A DNA stretch of 11,875 nucleotides from assembly GCA_014361095.1 (NCBI GenBank), contig JACIWF010000030.1, positions 1-11,875 of the forward strand. The letters are read 5' to 3'. Within the stretch, counting starts at the first letter, position 1, and the number at the start of each line of letters is the position of its first letter. Made by a program: the position numbers and the translations under genes. Origin of the DNA: Hadesarchaea archaeon (lineage in GTDB: Archaea > Hadarchaeota > Hadarchaeia > Hadarchaeales > Hadarchaeaceae). Shown one piece after another: positions 1-5,317 of the stretch. The notes under the pieces are model-generated. The model ran no database searches. It was not told the origin of the DNA and saw only the letters and a list, made by a program, of their open reading frames with translations.

Positions 1-140
1 CTCCCTTCTTGCTTTTGAAGAGGGGGCACCGAAAGTATTTTGGGTACTGAAGTTTTTCGGCCGTTGCCATGCTTTCACCATACGTATTTTAGCCGAAGTC
101 CACTTTTTCGACTTTACACCGGTTTCGCGCGTGTTTTGCC

Positions 141-148
141 ATATAAAC
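141..148 (+). promoter_or_regulatory. TATA box of the 176 gene
   Basis: An ATATAAAC box lies 35 bases before the ATG at 176. Archaeal transcription usually starts 25-30 bases after the box, here about 167-173, so the mRNA would be leaderless or nearly so. No SD precedes the ATG, which agrees. A GTATAC palindrome at 164-169 sits at the expected start site and could be an operator. The stretch 1-140 contains a loose inverted repeat, CCGAAA (29-34) with TTTCGG (55-60), and no gene that I can support. Confidence 0.6.
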
Positions 149-175
149 GATTCGTATGCATTGTATACGGTAAGC

Positions 176-433
176 ATGAGCACCTCGATAAGGGTCAGGC
201 CGGAGACGAAGGCGCGTCTTGACAGGTTCGGGCGCAAGAACCAGAGCTACGACCAGCTGCTGAACGAACTTATGGACAGGATCGAGTACCCGGATGATCC
301 CGCCACCCCAAAACAGGTCGAGCTGCTAAAGTCGCTCAGGGTTGAGGTTCCACCCGGGCTGACGAAGCGATGCGCGTCACTTGTCATCGGTGCAATTATA
401 GCAACAAGAAAGCAGAGTCAAAATGAGAGATGA
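176..433 (+). CDS. Ribbon-helix-helix (VapB-like) small DNA-binding protein
   Basis: This 85-residue protein has an N-terminal RHH-type segment (about residues 2-36): a strand with S-I-R-V-R-P, then two helices ending in SYDQLLNELMDR. That pattern is common in archaeal VapB-type antitoxins and plasmid regulators, which dimerise and bind operator DNA. Residues 43-76 form a second helical segment with the pattern T-P-K-Q...L..L.V.VP.GLT...AS.VI, like small helical modules seen in phage and plasmid proteins. The ATG at 176 is preferred to the upstream in-frame GTG at 131, because the TATA box at 141 lies between them and the RHH strand normally begins right at the N-terminus. No toxin (PIN or other) gene is adjacent, so a stand-alone regulator is more likely than an antitoxin. 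Its target is unknown. Confidence 0.7.
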   Translation: MSTSIRVRPETKARLDRFGRKNQSYDQLLNELMDRIEYPDDPATPKQVELLKSLRVEVPPGLTKRCASLVIGAIIATRKQSQNER

Positions 434-478
434 CACCGACGTTGTTTCAAGTGACCTTTCGGTACTTCATGTTAAGCA

Positions 479-486
479 ATATAAAT
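479..486 (+). promoter_or_regulatory. TATA box of the transfer operon
   Basis: A TATAAAT-type box (within AATATAAATCC) lies about 30 bases before the ATG at 515, giving a predicted start near 505-512 and a leaderless or almost leaderless first message. It is the only convincing promoter before 8314. The ten following genes overlap or are separated by no more than about 26 bases, so it probably drives the whole transfer operon. Confidence 0.6.
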
Positions 487-514
487 CCCATACACTCTAT
501 CCCCTGCGGTAAAT

Positions 515-685
515 ATGGACGAAGAGACCGTTCGAATCCGGCTTGACCTCCCGAAAAAGCTGTACCATGAGGCGAGGGCGGAGGTCGAGAGGTATCGTGC
601 GAGAAATGACCCGAGGATCAGAAACCTCAGCGATCTGGTGATGATAGCCCTCGAAAAAATAACGCGGGGTGAGAAAAGTGAATGA
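515..685 (+). CDS. 56-residue ribbon-helix-helix protein, first gene of operon
   Basis: The short frame encodes a complete RHH fold: a strand (TVRIRLDLP, residues 5-13), a helix (KKLYHEARAEVERYRAR) and a second helix beginning NLSDLVMIALEKI. RHH proteins of this size are dimeric repressors or, in conjugative plasmids, accessory DNA-binding proteins of the relaxosome. As the first gene of the operon, lying about 30 bases after the TATA box, it is well placed to repress its own promoter; that is inference. The stop codon TGA (683-685) overlaps the next gene, whose GTG start is at 678, so the two are translationally coupled. The product is basic and acidic in alternation, with no membrane segment. 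Its target site is not known. Confidence 0.7.
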   Translation: MDEETVRIRLDLPKKLYHEARAEVERYRARNDPRIRNLSDLVMIALEKITRGEKSE

Positions 686-1139
686 AGTGTTTGCCGAGGC
701 GCTGTTCCTAGTCTGGCTTCTGGTGTTCCTGGCCTCGCTGGTCAGGTTCCTCGTTAGAGCGCAGACTCCCCAGGAGCACGACGCCGCGATGCGCATACTG
801 ACCGGTTGCATCATCGGCGGCATACTGATAGTCATTGGTCCGAGCATCGGAATGTGGATTACCGGTCTGAAGACCTACGAACTAAGGACAACGTACTTGG
901 ACCTTAAATCGGGAACATACTACTACACGGGGAACGATATCACTTCCGATGCCGATCTGAAGAAGGCAATTGATGATGGCAGGGCTCTTCCGTCAGGTAC
1001 GGGGCGTGTCCTTGACGCTGTGCTGGGCTTACTCAGAGTCATCGGCGGTCTAGTGGTCGTCGTGGGTCTCCTGTGGGGAGGCATCTCGCTTCGGGTCAGC
1101 TCCAAGGCGGTCGCGGCATGGGTACCGTCAGGACGCTAG
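678..1139 (+). CDS. Three-span membrane protein, VirB2/pilin-like C-terminus
   Basis: The protein has 153 residues and three hydrophobic segments at about 5-27, 39-62 and 112-135. A polar loop between the second and third (about 63-111) is rich in Tyr, Thr and Asp. The last segment reads GGLVVVVGLLWGGISL, resembling the second membrane helix of VirB2-type conjugative pilins, where a G-x2-W/I-G-G-I pattern precedes a polar end. This is similarity by eye only, and the extra N-terminal span is not typical of VirB2. The GTG at 678 is chosen over the GTG at 669 because GGGGTG at 666-671 gives a spacing of 6. The next gene starts inside its 3' end. A role as pilin or inner-membrane channel subunit is inferred from content and neighbours. 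Confidence 0.55.
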   Translation: MNEVFAEALFLVWLLVFLASLVRFLVRAQTPQEHDAAMRILTGCIIGGILIVIGPSIGMWITGLKTYELRTTYLDLKSGTYYYTGNDITSDADLKKAIDDGRALPSGTGRVLDAVLGLLRVIGGLVVVVGLLWGGISLRVSSKAVAAWVPSGR

Positions 1140-1579
1140 GCTTCGCTGCCGGCGTCGTGGCAGCCTTTCTGGCAGGTATGACTGCAGCCCAGGCCGTTGA
1201 GCTGCTGGTACCTTTTCTTTTTTCTCTCTGGTTTCTTGCCTTCTTCTTAGACGCCGCCACGACCAGGGAGATTTACCGACTCTCACCGAGGGCGTTTGAG
1301 CTGTGTGAGACTAACAGGGTCTTCGTTGCCCTTGTCCAGCGCACGAATATATCCCTTGCGTTTCTCTTGTTTTTCATGGTCGTGGAAATCCCCTGTTTAG
1401 CGTTCATTTCTTTCGTAATTGCACCCGCACTTGGCTCCTTTCTCTTCGGTGGTGTTTCCACTGAAGCGTGTCTGGGTGCCAGTGCGACGGGGCTGGCCCT
1501 AGCTCACGCGTACGCCTGGAGGGAGAGTGCCAAGACGGCCAGAGTTCTGAGAGGGAGGAAAGGTGATCGTCGATGCTGA
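1118..1579 (+). CDS. Polytopic membrane protein of unknown function
   Basis: This 153-residue protein has hydrophobic segments at about 5-22, 27-45, 78-100 and 101-130 and a basic C-terminal tail. A conserved-looking polar patch follows the second span: D45 with TT, then E64-T-N66. The D...TT...E-x-N arrangement recalls small membrane proteins of the DUF5658 type; this is a weak resemblance. The ATG at 1118 overlaps the previous gene by 22 bases and has GGCGG 7 bases upstream. The longer in-frame opening from 1073 would lie deep inside the upstream gene and adds no recognisable domain. Its place in a transfer operon suggests an envelope component, but no VirB homology can be claimed. Confidence 0.6.
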   Translation: MGTVRTLGFAAGVVAAFLAGMTAAQAVELLVPFLFSLWFLAFFLDAATTREIYRLSPRAFELCETNRVFVALVQRTNISLAFLLFFMVVEIPCLAFISFVIAPALGSFLFGGVSTEACLGASATGLALAHAYAWRESAKTARVLRGRKGDRRC

Positions 1580-1588
1580 GGTGTTTTT

Positions 1589-1894
1589 ATGATGATTCTG
1601 TGGCTTGTCATGGAATCCATGGTTGCGTTCGTTATCGGCTATGCGATTGCCGCGTACGGTGCGAGCTACCGGTTTATTATCATTTTTTCGCTCTTTGCTC
1701 TGCTTCTCGCGTACTGTTTCGACCCCTACGTTTCGAGCTATTTCCGGGAAAATCAGGCCTGGCTGATTGTTTCCAACGTGACGGTGGTACTGTACTTTAT
1801 CGCGGGCTGGCTGTTTTACTTTCCGAAGAGAGCTTGTCGGAGGCGACCGAAAACGTCGGCTAAAAATGACTTGGTGAGAGAGAATGGCGAATAA
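1589..1894 (+). CDS. Small three-span membrane protein
   Basis: The product has 101 residues and predicted membrane spans at about 3-23, 26-44 and 57-77. Its cytoplasmic-type tail is strongly basic (KRACRRRPK). A GAGGTG at 1578-1583 gives a spacing of 5 to the ATG at 1589; a second ATG follows immediately. The start lies 9 bases after the preceding stop, and the 3' end overlaps the next gene by 11 bases. The size and three-span topology are compatible with a VirB3-like or accessory channel subunit, but no diagnostic motif is present, so the function is unknown. Another frame at 1573-1863 is open here, but its Cys- and Arg-rich product looks like a shadow. Confidence 0.55.
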   Translation: MMILWLVMESMVAFVIGYAIAAYGASYRFIIIFSLFALLLAYCFDPYVSSYFRENQAWLIVSNVTVVLYFIAGWLFYFPKRACRRRPKTSAKNDLVRENGE

Positions 1895-2108
1895 GACGTT
1901 TGCAGGTTATTTGGTTCTGAACTGGAAGACAGGCGCCATAAAGGTGCTGAAGCGGAGATCAAAGCGGACCAACCCCTTTGAGATACTGATCCGCTTTACG
2001 ATAGAGGTCGTGTTGCCCGAGACGGAAGAACACGAAATAAGCGGAAAAATTGTGATCCCGGAGGAGCAGGTAGCGGAGATGGTCTTCGAGAAACTCAAGG
2101 AGGAATGA
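1884..2108 (+). CDS. Conserved-looking small soluble protein
   Basis: This 74-residue protein is predicted soluble and strand-rich in its first half (GYLVLNWKTGAIKVLKRR), with a helical acidic C-terminus (EEQVAEMVFEKLKEE). I have the impression that similar small proteins with the pattern L-x-N-W-K-T-G-x-I-x-V occur in archaeal mobile elements, but I cannot verify this here. GGTGA at 1873-1877 lies 6 bases before the ATG, and the start overlaps the previous gene, so translation is coupled. There is no metal-binding or catalytic motif. It may be a cytoplasmic accessory protein of the transfer apparatus; the function is not known. Confidence 0.6.
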   Translation: MANKTFAGYLVLNWKTGAIKVLKRRSKRTNPFEILIRFTIEVVLPETEEHEISGKIVIPEEQVAEMVFEKLKEE

Positions 2109-2110
2109 AT

Positions 2111-2230
2111 GTGAAAAAAGATGAAAGAAAATTGCAGCTTGAGAAGATCAAGCTCATGCGCGAGACGCTCAAGCAGCTGAAGAAAATTGAGGAACACCTG
2201 CGCGCAATGAGAAAAGGACAACACAAGTAA
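2111..2230 (+). CDS. 39-residue coiled-coil microprotein
   Basis: The frame encodes a short, highly charged, almost wholly helical peptide with Leu, Ile and Met at heptad-like spacing (KLQLEKIKLMRETLKQLKKI). GGAGG at 2099-2103 is 7 bases before the GTG at 2111, making that the better start. An ATG at 2105 overlaps the upstream stop (ATGA) but would have no room for the SD; it would add two residues. The frame fills the only gap in an otherwise packed operon and has its own ribosome site, which argues that it is real. A small scaffold or partner protein is possible. Confidence 0.5.
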   Translation: MKKDERKLQLEKIKLMRETLKQLKKIEEHLRAMRKGQHK

Positions 2231-2240
2231 AGCTGAGAAA

Positions 2241-2759
2241 ATGGCTCCCAGGTTATTGACGGCGCTCGAGCGAGAGGCCCTCGACATGGGGCTGAAACTG
2301 AGGCCGGAATTCGTTGCCGAAGAAACTTCCGTCCGTCCACCGATTTTGCCCGGCGTCTCTCGCAGGTTCGGCGGCACCGTGAAAATACCGAGGGCCTTTC
2401 TCAGGATTTTTTCCAAAGATGAGCTCCGGTGCATATTTCTCCATGAGGTGGCGCACGTGAAATTTAGGCACTTGCTGAAGGACATGGCTTTTGCGGCGGT
2501 CCTGCTTCCCTTCGCTCTGGCGTTGACCTGGGGAAACGACCTGTTTTTCCTCCCCTCCATCTTCGCCGTCGGTGTCATCGTGCTCGCGTTCCACAGGAGG
2601 TTCGAGTTCGAGGCCGACAGATTTGCCGCAGATAGGGTTTCTCGTGAGGCGATGATCGACGTGCTCAAAAAGGTGAAAGGACGCTACGGGGAAGGAGGGC
2701 TGCTCAACAAAATCTCACACCCCGGCGTTCAAAAGAGGATCCAACGCCTGAGACGATGA
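2241..2759 (+). CDS. M48-family membrane metalloprotease (HtpX-like)
   Basis: The 172-residue protein carries the zinc-protease motif HEVAH (residues 68-72) with catalytic Glu69. A downstream FEFEADRFA segment supplies the third zinc ligand (Glu124) of the M48 family. Two hydrophobic segments (about 83-97 and 101-117) lie between them, as in HtpX/Ste24-type enzymes, and the C-terminus has the usual S-H-P...R-I..L ending. It is short for HtpX (about 280-300 residues), lacking the N-terminal membrane pair. The active site should face the cytoplasm. M48 enzymes degrade or mature membrane proteins. Inside a transfer operon the likely substrate is an envelope component, or it may remodel the membrane during channel assembly. 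The start lacks a strong SD; its stop overlaps the next gene (ATGATGA). Confidence 0.85.
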   Translation: MAPRLLTALEREALDMGLKLRPEFVAEETSVRPPILPGVSRRFGGTVKIPRAFLRIFSKDELRCIFLHEVAHVKFRHLLKDMAFAAVLLPFALALTWGNDLFFLPSIFAVGVIVLAFHRRFEFEADRFAADRVSREAMIDVLKKVKGRYGEGGLLNKISHPGVQKRIQRLRR

Positions 2760-3502
2760 TGGAGTCGCACGCTATCCCTGCTGTTCTTGCGCTGGCGGCT
2801 GTTCTTATCGCCACCTATACCGATCTGCGGGAGCGAATCATCCCGAACTGGCTCACGGTCTCGTTCACGGCCGCCGGTATCGCGTTTCACGGTTTTCTTG
2901 GCGCTTTTCAGGGCGATTTATTCGTCGCCGTTTCCGGGGCGCTCGGTGCGTCAATATCGTTTGCCATCGGGTACGTTCTGTGGAGAGCTGGCGGCTGGGC
3001 AGGAGGGGACGTCAAGCTCTTTACGGCTCTGGGATCGCTCTTGTTCAACTACAAGATGCCGGCCGGAAATCCGATCTATCCGGTGCCGCTGACAATCCTC
3101 TTCAACGGAATTGTCGCCGCCGCGCCTTTTCTCTTCATCTATGTCTTGATTCTCCGTAGCCGCAGGCAAGGTGTCCTTTTTGCCCGAGTTCGCGTTGGGG
3201 ACCTGAAGGAAGGCATGATCCCGGCCGAGGCTGTTTTTGAAAGAAACGGCACCGTCTACAGAAGTTCCGTTTTGCCAAATACTGGGCATCGGATCAAAAT
3301 TTATGCCAATCCAAAAAGGATGGAGGGGCTGACGGTTTATCAGATCCGCGCCCTCAAGCGTCTTTTCCGCGAAAGGAAGATCGACGGTACGATCAGGATC
3401 AAGAGGTGTTTGCCGTTTGCGCCCGTCCTCGCCGCCGGCACTCTTATCACCGTCCTTTACGGCGACCTGTACTGGCTTTTCCTGACGGGTGTTCTGGCAT
3501 AA
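2756..3502 (+). CDS. Archaeal A24 prepilin/preflagellin peptidase
   Basis: The 248-residue membrane aspartic protease shows both family motifs: Asp23 in YTDLRERIIPN, and Asp85 in AGGDVK (the GxGD site, here GGD). These two aspartates form the active site that cuts class III signal peptides ahead of the hydrophobic segment of pilins and archaellins. Membrane spans lie at about 6-20, 34-50, 55-77 and 108-133, with a final one near 221-247. The soluble insert (about 136-215; DLKEGMIPAE, then GLTVYQIRALKRL and a PF-x-P membrane re-entry) resembles the C-terminal domain of archaeal A24 enzymes such as FlaK and EppA. Translation is coupled to the M48 gene. The next gene encodes a protein with a plausible class III signal sequence, so it may be a dedicated enzyme for the transfer machine rather than the host archaellum system. 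Confidence 0.88.
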   Translation: MMESHAIPAVLALAAVLIATYTDLRERIIPNWLTVSFTAAGIAFHGFLGAFQGDLFVAVSGALGASISFAIGYVLWRAGGWAGGDVKLFTALGSLLFNYKMPAGNPIYPVPLTILFNGIVAAAPFLFIYVLILRSRRQGVLFARVRVGDLKEGMIPAEAVFERNGTVYRSSVLPNTGHRIKIYANPKRMEGLTVYQIRALKRLFRERKIDGTIRIKRCLPFAPVLAAGTLITVLYGDLYWLFLTGVLA

Positions 3503-3528
3503 AAAGGGGGTTTCACCAACAAATTTCG

Positions 3529-5313
3529 ATGAGAACACGAAAGCGAGCTTGCGGTAACCTCCGGGCAAGGGTTGGGTCTTTCTTCGCGTGCCTAGAGGGG
3601 AAAATATTCGGAAAACGAGCACAGCTCGGTTTATTTGGCCTGGATGCCGGGCTGACGATCGCTTTCATTATTGCGATTATGACCGGGGCGGCGATCGCGC
3701 TGACGAAGGGACTTCCCGCCATCTTTAAAGCCATTGCTGACGGGCTTGATTTTGCGCCGCTTCTCATACACATACCGGGAATCGCCGGGCAACCTTTCTT
3801 CAACGAGACGATGTCGTCGGCGCTTCTACCCGCCGGCCCCGTAGGTATTTTTTCGGTTTCGACGGTGATGGGGGAGCTCTTCGGAAAGTTCCAGCTCATC
3901 GCCCTCGCCGGCTTCATTGTCGCGGTGATCATCATGGGCATAACCTATGCCTCGGAGCAGTTCAATCTGGTGAGCAAGGGGACAGCCTTCCAGCTCCTCA
4001 CGGAGAGCGGGTTCGTCCTCATCCTCCTGTTTATCTTCCCAATAATTTTCAACGGCGCGGCCGTGGTGGTGAACGGCCTGAACCAGCAAGTTATCCTTCG
4101 CGCCGCGGGCAAAACCCCGACGGACATAATCAAGGAAGTGGCCTACGCCTCCACCGTTTTTGGGATGTCTGACTGGACGCCTTTCTTTCCGTTCGTCAAC
4201 ATCGGCGACGCGATCATGGCAATAATAATGTCAACGGCAACATTTGCCGCCATGTTTTCCGTTTTCGTCACGGGTGTCATGCGGCTGATACTGCTGGCGG
4301 TGGTCGCCGGCGCCTTCCCGCTGATATTGATACTCAGGCTGATACCTCCGCTGCGGGGCATAGCGAGCAATCTCCAGGGTACGCTGATAGGGCTGATTGT
4401 CGCCTCCATACTCATTTCCATAGTCTTCCGCGTATCCTGGGGCGTCGTCAGCGGCGGCGGACTCGGTACGATAATGATGTGGGCTGTCGGCTGCGGTACA
4501 CTAATCACTGCCTCCTTCTTGACGTTCTCGTTGACAACAGGGTTCGGCGGACTGGGGAAGATGATATTTGGAGGCATGGTCGGTCCGGCTTCAGCCATCG
4601 CCGGAGGGGCCATCGCTGCCGGGGGTGGGCTGGCGATCGGAGCAGGGTTGGGGACAGCGGGCGCAGGCGCGACGGCCCTGCGCGGGGTTGGGGAATTTGG
4701 ACTAAGGGCAGCTACGTCGGAGGTTCTCAGAGGTACGGTGAGCGGCGCCGCGGTTGGGGCAAGAGCAGGCCCGGTGGGCGCCATATTTGCGGCCCCTGGC
4801 GCGGGCAAGGAGGCAGCGCTGACGGCTCAGTCGAAGCACTTCCTCGAGGGTGTGGAGCGAATGGAAGGCACTCCTCCGTTCGGAACCTTCCTTGAGGATT
4901 TCGCTTCACCCGAACACCGCAACGCTCTTTCGAATGTGGAAAGGAGCGATCTCCACTGGGCTCAAGAGAAGACGGCGGGCGAAGTTATTGCCCGAGAGCT
5001 CAACGAAGGCAGACTCAACGAGGACATGTTGCAGAAGATGTACGTCGAGGCAAAATTCCATCCAAAAAGCAAGTCGAAGTTCAACCACTACCTCAACGTT
5101 GTGAAGCGTAGCGGTATTGGGCGTCAGCAGCTCGAGAACGCTCTCAAGGCCGCCTACGCCGACATCAAGTCCGATCCGACATACGGAGAGGATCATGCCA
5201 ACCTGTGGCTGAGGTCTCTCCACAACCGCGCTCTGGGCAGGAACGCGTTCGACAGGCTTGGCCAAGGGATGGTGCTGGGCTCTCAGGTAGTCGGTATTGA
5301 GGGCGGAGGTTGA
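3529..5313 (+). CDS. VirB6/TrbL-like polytopic channel protein with class III signal-like N-terminus
   Basis: From the ATG at 3529 the product has 594 residues. Residues 1-30 are basic and end in GKR, followed by A31-Q32-L33 and a long hydrophobic stretch to residue 60. This looks like an archaeal type IV pilin-type signal with cleavage near residues 31/32. Further hydrophobic segments lie at about 121-139, 160-182, 226-270, 284-302 and 314-336. A Gly/Ala-rich stretch (about 345-410) leads to a soluble charged domain (about 430-594). The pattern of many spans plus a Gly-rich region plus a soluble tail is that of VirB6/TrbL inner-membrane channel proteins; there is no catalytic motif. The start is uncertain: AAAAGGGGG at 3502-3510 is 18 bases away, farther than usual. 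The 3' end nearly abuts the ATPase gene (TTG 5318), as in many transfer operons. Confidence 0.72.
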   Translation: MRTRKRACGNLRARVGSFFACLEGKIFGKRAQLGLFGLDAGLTIAFIIAIMTGAAIALTKGLPAIFKAIADGLDFAPLLIHIPGIAGQPFFNETMSSALLPAGPVGIFSVSTVMGELFGKFQLIALAGFIVAVIIMGITYASEQFNLVSKGTAFQLLTESGFVLILLFIFPIIFNGAAVVVNGLNQQVILRAAGKTPTDIIKEVAYASTVFGMSDWTPFFPFVNIGDAIMAIIMSTATFAAMFSVFVTGVMRLILLAVVAGAFPLILILRLIPPLRGIASNLQGTLIGLIVASILISIVFRVSWGVVSGGGLGTIMMWAVGCGTLITASFLTFSLTTGFGGLGKMIFGGMVGPASAIAGGAIAAGGGLAIGAGLGTAGAGATALRGVGEFGLRAATSEVLRGTVSGAAVGARAGPVGAIFAAPGAGKEAALTAQSKHFLEGVERMEGTPPFGTFLEDFASPEHRNALSNVERSDLHWAQEKTAGEVIARELNEGRLNEDMLQKMYVEAKFHPKSKSKFNHYLNVVKRSGIGRQQLENALKAAYADIKSDPTYGEDHANLWLRSLHNRALGRNAFDRLGQGMVLGSQVVGIEGGG

Positions 5314-5317
5314 AAAA

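Noticed and set aside
40..222. 60-codon frame at the left edge
   Set aside because: It runs across the promoter and into the RHH gene in another frame, with no SD and no domain-like composition.
1573..1863. Alternative + strand frame beginning at 1573
   Set aside because: It competes with the 1589 gene, which has a better SD spacing and a normal membrane-protein composition. The alternative is Cys- and Arg-rich.
1907..2668. Long minus-strand open frame (253 codons)
   Set aside because: It lies opposite three well-supported + strand genes including the M48 protease, has no SD or TATA box, and its Ser-rich product looks like the complement of coding sequence.
4143..4808. Minus-strand open frame rich in Pro and Ala
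   Set aside because: It is the complement of the Gly/Ala-rich part of the VirB6-like gene, with no start signals.
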